Shown here: positions 27,658 to 35,856 of the stretch, one piece after another
How the letters are laid out: every line of letters starts with the position of its first letter
How positions within the stretch are numbered: the stretch's first letter is position 1
Assembly: GCA_963784995.1 (NCBI GenBank)
Contig: CAWATZ010000004.1
Location: forward strand, 806,001-870,000
Reading direction: 5' to 3'
Source of the DNA: CAWATZ01 sp963784995
GTDB lineage: Bacteria > Planctomycetota > Planctomycetia > Gemmatales > Gemmataceae
DNA length: 64,000 nt
The notes under the pieces: generated by a model
The model's input: the letters and a program-made list of their open reading frames with translations, nothing else
Database searches by the model: none
Told to the model about the DNA's origin: nothing
Translations under genes and position numbers: made by a program

Positions 27658-28224
27658 ATGGGGACAACGGATCGAGACACGGCGGTGGGCGTCTTCACGG
27701 ACTTCACGCACGCCGAACAGGCCATCGAGGAGTTGCGGAACAGCGGATTCGCATCCGACCGGATTGGGTTCATTGCGGACGATCCGGAAAAGATGGAGGC
27801 TCCCCCAGGGGAGTCGAGCATCCAGGTGGGGAAGGGAGCGGCCGTCGGGTCTACCGTCGGCGGGGTTGTCGGCGCCGCCCTGGGCCTGGCGGTGGCCGTG
27901 GTCGTCCTCCCGGTGGCGGGCCCGGTGATCGTGGGCGGACTGCTGACCGGGGTCTTCCTGGGTGGGGCGAGCGGAGGGATTCTTGGCGCCCTGATCGGCC
28001 TGAACGTTCCGGAGGAAGAGGCTCGTCACTGCGAGCAGCAGTTTCACTCGGGCCGCTGCCTGGTGACAGTCCATGCCGGCGACCGCTACGAGGAGGCGGT
28101 CGCCATCCTGCGCCGCGTGGCGGAACGACCGGAACACCATCACGCCCGGCCCCGGACGCACGACCTGTCGAGCGCTAGCCGCCCCGAGGATGGCGCCGGC
28201 AGCGTCTTCGTCCCATGGCCCTGA
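27658..28224 (+). CDS. YflT-like general stress protein with glycine-zipper core
   Basis: The ATG at 27658 follows AAAGGGAGATGGTTC. The protein begins GVFTDFTHAEQAIEELRNSGF, a YflT-like domain, and then has a strong glycine-zipper core (VGSTVGGVVGAALGLAVAVVV, GGLLTGVFLGGASGGILGAL). A C-terminal domain reads CLVTVHAGDRYEEAVAILRR. The plan is shared with 25206 and 25941 but sequence identity is low. It is probably membrane associated; function unknown. Confidence 0.8.
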   Translation: MGTTDRDTAVGVFTDFTHAEQAIEELRNSGFASDRIGFIADDPEKMEAPPGESSIQVGKGAAVGSTVGGVVGAALGLAVAVVVLPVAGPVIVGGLLTGVFLGGASGGILGALIGLNVPEEEARHCEQQFHSGRCLVTVHAGDRYEEAVAILRRVAERPEHHHARPRTHDLSSASRPEDGAGSVFVPWP

Positions 28225-28274
28225 GCATGACCAGTGACTGCAACAGTTCGCGGGCATTCACGATGGGAGAAACA

Positions 28275-28451
28275 ATGGACCACAAAGAACAGCACCACCA
28301 GCACCATGAAAAAGAAAGAGAGCACCAGAAGAAAAAAGCGGCCGAGCACGAGCGTGAGTATGAGAGAAAAGGCCTGCATCCTGGCTGGTTCATCGGTGTG
28401 GGAGTCGTGCTGATCCTGATCGCGGTGCTGATCTGGACAGCATTGACCTGA
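28275..28451 (+). CDS. Tail-anchored His-rich small membrane protein
   Basis: The start at 28275 is chosen because GGGAGAAACA precedes it. The 58-residue protein has a very charged N-terminal half rich in His, Glu and Lys (DHKEQHHQHHEKEREHQKKK) and one C-terminal helix (GWFIGVGVVLILIAVLIWTAL), so the N-terminus should stay cytoplasmic. The His run could bind metal; that is inference. Confidence 0.65.
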   Translation: MDHKEQHHQHHEKEREHQKKKAAEHEREYERKGLHPGWFIGVGVVLILIAVLIWTALT

Positions 28452-28491
28452 AACCTGGCCCAGCTTCCACGGTGCGTTGAGTCCTCACAAA

Positions 28492-28602
28492 ATGAGCGTG
28501 CCCGCAAGTATCAGCGCCGTGGGGTTGGCCCTGTCGGCCTACCCGGTTGGCGTGGAGCGTGGACGCCTCCCCCTGCGGGGAAGCAGCCGTGCCGCTGTGT
28601 AA
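28492..28602 (+). pseudogene. Short duplicated fragment of the GH144-like gene
   Basis: Bases 28503-28562 repeat 28810-28865 of the gene just downstream, with few differences, and encode the same ISAVGLALSAYPVGVERG stretch in a 36-codon frame. It is an isolated fragment, not a whole gene. Confidence 0.7.
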
Positions 28603-28679
28603 GGGGAGATAGAGATGGGATCAGGAATTGCTGGAGTGCGTGAGAGATTCGATTCCGCCCAAACAGAGAGACCCCGTCC

Positions 28680-30020
28680 ATGAACCAGCCCAAGCTACTT
28701 CCGGAGACGCTGGACGTACTCCAGCGCGAAACCTTCGACTATTTCGCTCACGAGGTCAATCCTCTCAACGGGCTGGTTGTGGACAAGACCCAAGAAGGCG
28801 CGCCCGCCAGTATTGCTGCCGTGGGGTTGGCCCTGTCGGCCTATCCGGTTGGCGTGGAGCGCGGCTTCATGACCCGCGCGGAGGCCGTCGAACGAACGCT
28901 CACAACCCTGCGGTTTTTCCGGAACAGCTCCCAGGGCAAGGGGGTGGAGGCAACGGGCTACAAGGGCTTTTATTATCACTTTCTCGACCTGAAGACCGGA
29001 AGGCGTGTTTGGCAGTGTGAGCTGTCCACCGTCGATACGGCATTTCTGCTGGCAGGCATGCTGACCGCAGCGGCCTATTTCGCGAACGAAACGGCGGACG
29101 AACGCGAAATCCGTACGCTGGCCGACGAGTTGTATCGGCGCGTCGATTGGCAGTGGGCCCAGGACGGCGGGGCGACGGTCACGCACGGTTGGAAGCCGGA
29201 GAGCGGCTTCTTGCCGTACCGATGGCAAGGCTATGACGAGGCGCTGTTCCTCTACTTGCTCGGCCTGGGTTCGCCGACACACCCGTTGCCCGAGGAAAGC
29301 TACGCCGCCTGGACCTCCACCTACCAGTGGAGGAAGATCTACGACCACGAGTTGTTGCATTCCGGCCCGCTCTTCACCCACCAGATCTCCCACGTCTGGG
29401 TTGACTTTCGGGGGATTCAGGACGCATCCATGCGCGGCAAGAGCATCGATTACTTTGAAAACAGCCGCCGGGCGACTTACGTGCAGCAGCAATACGCCAT
29501 CCGCAATCCGGGCCAATTCGACGTTTATGGAGAAAACTGCTGGGGGATTACGGCCAGCGAGGGCCCCGGTTGGGTGACCCGGCACATCAAGGGCAAAGAG
29601 CGGCACTTCTTCGGTTACCTGGCGCGGGGCGTGCCCGATGGCCCCGACGATGGCACCATCGCCCCCTGGGCTGTAGTCGCCTCACTCCCCTTTGCGCCGG
29701 AGATCGTGCTGCCGGCCCTCCAGTATTTTGACGACCTGAACCTGCGGGTGGCCAACACTTACGGCTACAAGGCCACCTTCAATCCCACCTTCACGAGCGA
29801 ATCCGTGGATGCGCCGAGTTGGGTGTCCCCGTGGCACTTGGGCCTCAATCAGGGGCCTATCGTTCTCATGATTGAGAACTACCGTTCCCGATTGCTCTGG
29901 CGCCTGATGCGGCAATGCCCTTACCTCGTTAGCGGCCTGCGCCGGGCGGGATTTTCAGGCGACTGGCTGGAGGCGCACGGTTCCGCGGAGCCCTGTATCG
30001 TCGCGGCGGCGGCAGTATGA
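28680..30020 (+). CDS. GH144-like / glucoamylase-family (COG5368) glycoside hydrolase
   Basis: The 446-residue protein matches the COG5368 glycoamylase domain now linked to GH144 (endo-beta-1,2-glucanases). Features are LDVLQRETFDYF, TVDTAFLLAGMLTAA, a GYDEALFLYLLGLGSPTHPLP segment with acidic residues, and YGENCWGITASEGPG. There is no signal peptide, so it should act in the cytoplasm, perhaps on beta-glucan or storage oligosaccharide; that is inference. It lies beside stress genes, not other carbohydrate genes. Confidence 0.85.
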   Translation: MNQPKLLPETLDVLQRETFDYFAHEVNPLNGLVVDKTQEGAPASIAAVGLALSAYPVGVERGFMTRAEAVERTLTTLRFFRNSSQGKGVEATGYKGFYYHFLDLKTGRRVWQCELSTVDTAFLLAGMLTAAAYFANETADEREIRTLADELYRRVDWQWAQDGGATVTHGWKPESGFLPYRWQGYDEALFLYLLGLGSPTHPLPEESYAAWTSTYQWRKIYDHELLHSGPLFTHQISHVWVDFRGIQDASMRGKSIDYFENSRRATYVQQQYAIRNPGQFDVYGENCWGITASEGPGWVTRHIKGKERHFFGYLARGVPDGPDDGTIAPWAVVASLPFAPEIVLPALQYFDDLNLRVANTYGYKATFNPTFTSESVDAPSWVSPWHLGLNQGPIVLMIENYRSRLLWRLMRQCPYLVSGLRRAGFSGDWLEAHGSAEPCIVAAAAV

Positions 30021-30054
30021 GTTCCATTACAAAATGAGGAGGCACAGCGCAACC

Positions 30055-30156
30055 ATGACACTTTCGACCACCATCGCTCCGCCAGAACTGGATTACTTCA
30101 ATCTTCGTTACAGTAGTTTTTCTTGTGGACAACTTCCAGGGCCGCGCCTATTATAG
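30055..30156 (+). CDS. Short frame with good ribosome binding site, 33 aa
   Basis: AAATGAGGAGGCACAGCGCAACC precedes the ATG at 30055 with a strong GAGGAGG, and the frame reads MTLSTTIAPPELDYF.. to a TAG at 30156. I do not recognise it. It may be the surviving start of a truncated gene, since leader element E begins 20 bases later. Confidence 0.3.
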   Translation: MTLSTTIAPPELDYFNLRYSSFSCGQLPGPRLL

Positions 30157-30175
30157 GTAATTGTTGGTTTGTATC

Positions 30176-30279
30176 AGTCGGTTGACTAGGCGAACAACAG
30201 CCCGTTTCGGGCGGTTTGTCGATGAGTAAGCCGGCGTGGAGGAACACCCCAGCGGTGTTCCTCCACGCCGGCTTTTTTT
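30176..30279 (+). promoter_or_regulatory. Conserved leader element E, copy 3
   Basis: TCGGTTGACTAG, CGAACAAC and GTCGATGAGTAAGCCGGCG are kept. Hairpin 1 is GCCCG-ttt-CGGGC, with bases unlike the other copies but still paired. Hairpin 2 is a perfect 21-bp stem (30228-30248 with 30254-30274) with loop CCAGC and a 7-T tail. The next clear start codon, of the DUF4142 lipoprotein, is 243 bases away. Confidence 0.7.
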
Positions 30280-30521
30280 GTTTCGGCGATGGAGCGACTC
30301 GCGGGGGCACCTTCTGGAAGCACACGTCCGGCCCACGTTGGAGGTCGTGCTCTGGGAATCGCATGCCCACCTGCACTGCCGCTTCGACCCTCAGAGGTCT
30401 AGCGAACTGCCGTCTCACGCTAGCGCGGCAAGTAGGCCCGAAGTGTTGGGAGATTCAGTGGCCGAGTGCGTTACTTGGCCGGAGTTTGATTGTTGCCTGG
30501 TGCAGCAAAGGAGAATGGTTC

Positions 30522-31310
30522 ATGTTCCGTTCAATACTGTGTTCCGTGGTGATTCTGGGCGTATGCGGGGGCTGCAACGGCAAAGCCGACAACAAAGCCA
30601 AGGAAGCCAAACTCACCAAGGTGGACGCCAAGAAGGGCACCGTGACAGTCAAGATGCAGAGCGAGGGCAAGGAAGTCGAGAAGACCTTCAAGCTCGCCGA
30701 AAACATCGAGTACGCGGACAGCACGGGCAATGTGGGGAGCGCCGATATCTTCACTTCGGGTGACCTGGTGCTGATCGTCGAGGCCGAGGGCAAGATCACC
30801 AAGATGAAGAAGAAAGACAAGGTGGATACCACAAAGAAGCCGGATAGCAAGGACAAAACCGACAAGGAAGCCACGAGCGCCAACCAGACGTTCATCCGGG
30901 CGGCCGACCAGATCGACCTGGCGGAGGTGAAGCTCGGCAAGGTCGCCGAGGAACACGCGACGAGCGCCACGGTCAAGAAGTTCGGCGAGCGGATGGTGCG
31001 CGACCACTCGAGCATGAACAAGGAACTCCGGGAGATCACGAGCAAGAAAGGAATTGCGCTCGAGGAGCAGTTGGACCAGAAGCATCAAGAGTTGATGGAC
31101 CAACTGTCCAAGTTGAAAGGGGAGGAGTTCGACCTGGCCTACACCAAGGACATGGTGTCGGGGCACGAGAAGGCCATCGAACAGTTCGAGAACGAGGCCA
31201 AGAATGGCCGGGATTCCGACGTGAAAGCCTGGGCCGAGAAGTGGCTGCCAACCCTCCGCGAGCATCTGACGTTGGCCCAGGACGCGGTCAAAGACGTCAA
31301 GGGGAAGTGA
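30522..31310 (+). CDS. DUF4142 domain lipoprotein
   Basis: A lipobox (LGVCGGC) ends the signal peptide, so the protein should be lipid anchored. Residues 25-100 form a small beta-rich domain (VTVKMQSEGKEVEKTFKLAENIEY..SGDLVLIVEAEGKITKM), and residues 125-262 are a DUF4142 helical domain (TFIRAADQIDLAEVKLGKVAEEHATSATVKKFG). The start at 30522 follows AAAGGAGAATGGTTC. The beta-rich part is also found alone in the next gene, with a shared upstream region, so this gene appears to be the fused version. Confidence 0.85.
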   Translation: MFRSILCSVVILGVCGGCNGKADNKAKEAKLTKVDAKKGTVTVKMQSEGKEVEKTFKLAENIEYADSTGNVGSADIFTSGDLVLIVEAEGKITKMKKKDKVDTTKKPDSKDKTDKEATSANQTFIRAADQIDLAEVKLGKVAEEHATSATVKKFGERMVRDHSSMNKELREITSKKGIALEEQLDQKHQELMDQLSKLKGEEFDLAYTKDMVSGHEKAIEQFENEAKNGRDSDVKAWAEKWLPTLREHLTLAQDAVKDVKGK

Positions 31311-31537
31311 CCTCTGGTCTCTGGGGTAAGGATCTGGATGGCTACCCTTGGCGGCCGTGGACGTGACGATCCAGCAATGCCGAACGACGAGAATTGATTC
31401 GTCGCTTTGCGGCTCAAGGGCGAGAAACTGGTTCTCGACCGCGGCAAGCAGGTCCGAAGAGTTCGGAGATTCAGCGGCCGAGTGCGTTACTTGGCCGGGA
31501 TTTGATCGCTGCCTGGTGCAGCAAAGGAGAGTGTTTC

Positions 31538-31900
31538 ATGTTCCGTTCGATGCTGTGTTCCCTGGTGATGCTGGGCGTATGCGTGGGCTTCGCGTTCGCC
31601 GAAAAACCGAAGACCGATAGCAAGGACAAAACCGACAAGAAGGCCAAGGAAGCCACGATCACCAAGGTGGACGCCAAGAAGGGCACCGTGACTGTCAAGA
31701 TGCCGAGCAAGGACAAGGAGGTCGAGAAGACCTTCAAGCTCGCCGAGGACATCGAGTATGTGGACAGCACGGGCAAGGTGGCGACCATCGCTATCTTCAC
31801 TTCGGGTGACCTGGTGCTGATCGTCGAGAGCGAGGGCAAGATCACCAAGATGAAGAAGAAGGAAAAGACGGATACCAAAAAGAAGCCGGACAGCAAGTAG
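31538..31900 (+). CDS. Exported Lys-rich small protein, paralogue of the N-terminal half of the DUF4142 lipoprotein
   Basis: The signal peptide MFRSMLCSLVMLGVCVGFAFA lacks the lipobox cysteine, so the protein should be secreted. The rest matches the beta-rich domain of the preceding gene (VTVKMPSKDKEVEKTFKLAEDIEY, TSGDLVLIVESEGKITKM) and ends after a Lys-rich tail. The 70 bases upstream, including GGCCGAGTGCGTTACTTGGC, are shared with that gene. Function unknown. Confidence 0.78.
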   Translation: MFRSMLCSLVMLGVCVGFAFAEKPKTDSKDKTDKKAKEATITKVDAKKGTVTVKMPSKDKEVEKTFKLAEDIEYVDSTGKVATIAIFTSGDLVLIVESEGKITKMKKKEKTDTKKKPDSK

Positions 31901-32059
31901 GCGTCAGGCAATGAGAGGGGAGTGAAGGAATACTCCCCCTCCCATCCAAGGATTCGCGACGATTCGACCCGGAGCGGCCGGCGCGAGGAAAGCCTGGGCA
32001 GACTGGTCTGGTCCCTGCCGGCCATGATGAAAAGGCTGCGGGCCCAAAGGAGGTGCCTG

Positions 32060-33443
32060 ATGACTGCTTCCCGTTCGGACGCGCTGGTGCTCTTCGGTGT
32101 GACAGGCGATCTCGCCCACAAGATGATCTTCCCAGCGCTCTATGCGATGGTGAAACGGGACGCGCTGAAGACCCCGGTCATCGGCGTCGCCTCCCCGAAG
32201 TGGAGTCCTGCGCAGTTGCGCGACCGAGTGCGGGACAGCATAACGCGATCGGGCGGGATCGATGACCAACGCGCCTTTGACCAACTTCTGTCCCTGCTCA
32301 GCTACGTGAGCGGCGATTATACGGACCAGGGCACGTTCTCGAAGATCAAAGAGTCGCTGAGTCGCGCTCAGCGCCCGGCGTACTACCTCGCCATCCCGCC
32401 CATGCTCTTCGGGACGGTGATTAAAGGGCTCGGTGCCGCGAAATTGGCTGAGAATGCTCGCGTCATTGTCGAAAAGCCTTTCGGCCGCGACCTGGCCTCG
32501 GCGCGTGAGCTGAACCGCGTCGCACGGACGGTGTTCCCGGAAGACTCGATCTTCCGCATCGACCACTTCCTCGGGAAGGAGGCAATCATGAATATCCTCT
32601 ATTTCCGCTTCGCCAACACGTTCCTGGAACCGATCTGGAACCGCAACTACGTGGCCAGCGTCCAGATAACCCTATCCGAGACCTTCGGCGTGGGGAACCG
32701 CGGCGCGTTTTATGAAACCGCCGGCTGCCTGCGCGACGTGGTCGAGAACCACCTCTTCCAGGTGGTTGCGCTGCTTGCCATGGAGCCGCCGACCTATAGG
32801 GGCTTTGGAGCCGTGCATAGCGAGAAAGCCAAAGTCTTCGAGGCCATGCGCCCTCTGAAGCCCGACGACCTGGTGCGCGGCCAGTACGCTGGCTACCGCA
32901 AGGAGCCAAACGTGGCGACGGACTCCGACGTCGAGACTTTCTGTGCCCTGCGACTTTTCATCGACTCGTGGCGTTGGGAAGGGGTGCCCTGGTATCTGCG
33001 CCGGCAAATGCCTGGCCGAAACGGCGAACGAGGTCCTGGTGGAGTTGAAACCGCCGCCGCAGAAGCTTTTCGCCGACTCGGCGCCGGCGACTGGCCTGGC
33101 CAACTATCTGCGATTCCGGCTCGCCCCCAGTTCCGCCGTCGCCCTTGCCGCTCGCGTCAAACGCGCAGGGAAGGAGTTCGTTGGCGACCAGCGCGAACTC
33201 TACCTGGTCGAAGAACAGCCGGGCGCGGAATCGCCCTATGAGCGGCTCCTGGGAGACGCCATGGCCGGCGACGGAGCGCTCTTCACCCGTGAGGACGCGG
33301 TTGAGGCCGCCTGGACGGTGGTCGAGCCAGTCCTTAAAACCCACCACCGGACCCGCCCCTACGAGAACGGCAGTTGGGGGCCGAAAGAGGCGGACGACCT
33401 GATCGCGGCAAATGGCTGCTGGCATAACCCCAAGCCCGAGTAG
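32060..33443 (+). CDS. zwf: Glucose-6-phosphate 1-dehydrogenase (frameshifted)
   Basis: The enzyme makes 6-phosphogluconolactone and NADPH from glucose-6-phosphate. The start at 32060 follows AAAGGAGGTGCCTG and gives LVLFGVTGDLAHK, the family nucleotide-binding motif. The active-site region RIDHFLGKEAI and the later WEGVPWYLRAGK-type segment are present. A missing base near 33000 splits the last segment, and the C-terminal part (LVELKPPPQKLF to PKPE) is read in the next frame. It starts a run zwf, tal, ackA, xfp, aldolase, tpiA; no 6-phosphogluconate dehydrogenase is seen. Confidence 0.9.
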
Positions 33444-33535
33444 GAGTCTGCCGCCACCGTGTTACTGCCCACCGTGATCGCGGCTGGCCAGCCAGGCCAC
33501 ACTCATACCGCACCGTACTGTCCAGGAGAGAAACA

Positions 33536-34621
33536 ATGAAAGCCACCAAACAACTCCACGACATGGGCCAGAGCCTCTGGCTCGATAACATCACGCGCGG
33601 TCTGCTGACCAGCGGCACGCTCCGCCGCTACATTCAGGAGTTCTCGGTCACGGGGCTCACCTCGAACCCCACGATCTTCGACCACGCCATCAAGAACAGT
33701 CACGACTACGACGACGCCATCCGCCGCAAAGTGAAGGAAGGCAGGTCGGGCGAGGCGCTGTTCTTTGAGCTGGCGCTGGAGGACCTCAGACAGGCCGCCG
33801 ATCTGTTCCGGCCGATCCACGACCAGACCAACGGCGTGGACGGCTGGGTGTCGCTGGAGGTCTCGCCTCTGCTGGCCCACGACACGGCCGGCACCCTCGC
33901 CGCGGCCAAGGAACTTCACGCCCGGGCGGCACGGCCCAACCTCTTCATCAAGATACCGGGCACCAAGGAGGGCCTCCCCGCCATCGAGGAGGCGATCTTC
34001 GCGGGTGTGCCGATCAACGTGACACTCCTGTTCTCCCGCGCGCAGTATGTCGCGGCCGCCGAGGCGTACCTGCGCGGCATCGAGCGGCGCATCACCGCCG
34101 GGCTGAATCCCGCTGTTGGCTCAGTGGCTTCGATGTTTATCAGCCGCTGGGACGTCGCGGTCAAGGCGAAAGCGCCGCCAGCGTTGCGCGACCAGCTCGG
34201 CATCGCTGTTGCTGGACAGACTTACGAGACGTACCGTTCTTTGATGGATTCGCCGCCCTGGCAGCGTATCTTCAACGCCGGCGCCCGCCGCCAGCGTCTC
34301 CTCTGGGCCAGCACCGGGACCAAGGATCCCGAAGCCTCCGACATCCTGTACGTCCGCGCGCTTGCCTCACCCTTCACCGTGAACACGATGCCCGAGGCCA
34401 CGTTGAACGCCCTCGCGGATCATGGGGATATTGACGAGACCTTGCCCGCCCGTGCCCGCTCCTGCGACGAGGTGCTGGCCAAGTTCGCCAGGGCCGGCAT
34501 TGACACCGTTGGCCTGGCAGCCCAACTCCAGGAGGAAGGGGCCAAATCGTTCGTCAAGTCCTGGAACGAGTTGATGGAGTGCATCGCGTCCAAGAGCGAG
34601 GCACTCAAGAAGGCAGGTTGA
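33536..34621 (+). CDS. tal: Transaldolase
   Basis: The 361-residue protein matches the TalA/B-like long branch: GLTSNPTIFDHAI near the N-terminus, the Schiff-base lysine in LFIKIPGTKEGLPAIE, and NVTLLFSRAQY. It shifts three-carbon units between sugar phosphates in the non-oxidative pentose phosphate route, which feeds xylulose-5-phosphate and fructose-6-phosphate to phosphoketolase. The start at 33536 follows AGGAGAGAAACA. It lies between zwf and ackA. Confidence 0.92.
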   Translation: MKATKQLHDMGQSLWLDNITRGLLTSGTLRRYIQEFSVTGLTSNPTIFDHAIKNSHDYDDAIRRKVKEGRSGEALFFELALEDLRQAADLFRPIHDQTNGVDGWVSLEVSPLLAHDTAGTLAAAKELHARAARPNLFIKIPGTKEGLPAIEEAIFAGVPINVTLLFSRAQYVAAAEAYLRGIERRITAGLNPAVGSVASMFISRWDVAVKAKAPPALRDQLGIAVAGQTYETYRSLMDSPPWQRIFNAGARRQRLLWASTGTKDPEASDILYVRALASPFTVNTMPEATLNALADHGDIDETLPARARSCDEVLAKFARAGIDTVGLAAQLQEEGAKSFVKSWNELMECIASKSEALKKAG

Positions 34622-34644
34622 ATCCGGAAGAGGGAGAATGAAGG

Positions 34645-35853
34645 ATGAACCCAGCTAACCCATGCCTCCTGACGATCAACGGCGGTTCGTCGAGCATCAA
34701 GTTCGCGCTGTTCGAGGCCGATGACTCGCTCCGGCGGATTCTTGAGGGCGCGATGGAGCGGATTGGGCTGCCGGAGGCCGCCTTGCGGGTGAAAGGCGTG
34801 AACCAGGCGGACAACTTTTCGCGATTGGTGACGGCGCCGGATCACACGGTGGCGGTGGGCGCGCTGATGGATTGGATCGAGGAACGCTGCGGGCGTGCTG
34901 CATTGACCGCGGTGGGGCATCGCGTGGTGCAGGGCGGGCCGAAATACAGCAAGCCACAGCGAATTACTGCGGAAATGGTACAGGAGTTGCATCGACTCAG
35001 CCCATTCGATCCTGAGCATCTCCCGGAGGAGATCCTGTTGACTGAAGCGTTTCAGCGCCGTTATCCCGACCTGCCCCAGGTGGCCTGTTTCGACACGGCT
35101 TTTCACCATGACCTGCCGCATGTGGCCCGGATGTTGCCGATCCCGCGCCGCTACGAAGCGCAGGGGGTGCGGCGGTACGGGTTTCACGGCCTGTCGTATG
35201 CGTTTCTCATGGGAGAACTGGCCCGCCTGGCCGGAGCCGAAACCGCACAGGGCCGGGTCATCCTCGCCCACCTCGGCAATGGCGCGAGCCTGGCGGCCGT
35301 GCGTGACGGCAAATCCGTGGACACAAGCATGAGTTTCACCCCGACAGCCGGGGTGCCCATGAGCACCCGCTCAGGCGATCTCGATCCCGGATTGGTTTGG
35401 TATCTGGCGCGCACTGAAAAAATGAGCGCGAAGCAATTCAACGAGATGGTCAATTCCCAGTCCGGGCTGCTTGGGATATCCGAAACCAGTTCCGACATGC
35501 GTGACTTGCTCGACCGTGAAGCGCAGGACGTGCGGGCGGCTGAAGCGGTCGCGCTGTTTTGCTACCAGGTCAAGAAATGGATCGGTGCCTTCGCGGCGGC
35601 GTTGGGCGGACTGGACACACTGGTGTTCGCTGGTGGCATCGGAGAGAATGCGTCCCCGGTCCGCGCCCGGATTTGCGAGGGATTGGGATTCCTTGGAATC
35701 GAAATCGAAGAAAAGCGAAACGCGGCCAATGAGGCCATGATTTCCGCGGCGGCCGGCCGGGTTGCGGTCCGCGTCATTCACACAGATGAAGAACTCATGA
35801 TAGCCAAGTTGGTTTGCCGTGTTCTCGGCCTTGGCTGCAACAAGGAGAATTGA
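34645..35853 (+). CDS. ackA: Acetate kinase
   Basis: The 402-residue protein has the acetokinase signature NGGSSSIKFAL, HRVVQGGP, GFHGLSYAF with the catalytic histidine, and GDLDPGLVWYL. It converts acetyl phosphate plus ADP to acetate plus ATP. It sits directly upstream of phosphoketolase, its probable source of acetyl phosphate, with only 3 bases between the genes. Confidence 0.95.
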   Translation: MNPANPCLLTINGGSSSIKFALFEADDSLRRILEGAMERIGLPEAALRVKGVNQADNFSRLVTAPDHTVAVGALMDWIEERCGRAALTAVGHRVVQGGPKYSKPQRITAEMVQELHRLSPFDPEHLPEEILLTEAFQRRYPDLPQVACFDTAFHHDLPHVARMLPIPRRYEAQGVRRYGFHGLSYAFLMGELARLAGAETAQGRVILAHLGNGASLAAVRDGKSVDTSMSFTPTAGVPMSTRSGDLDPGLVWYLARTEKMSAKQFNEMVNSQSGLLGISETSSDMRDLLDREAQDVRAAEAVALFCYQVKKWIGAFAAALGGLDTLVFAGGIGENASPVRARICEGLGFLGIEIEEKRNAANEAMISAAAGRVAVRVIHTDEELMIAKLVCRVLGLGCNKEN

Positions 35854-35856
35854 ACC

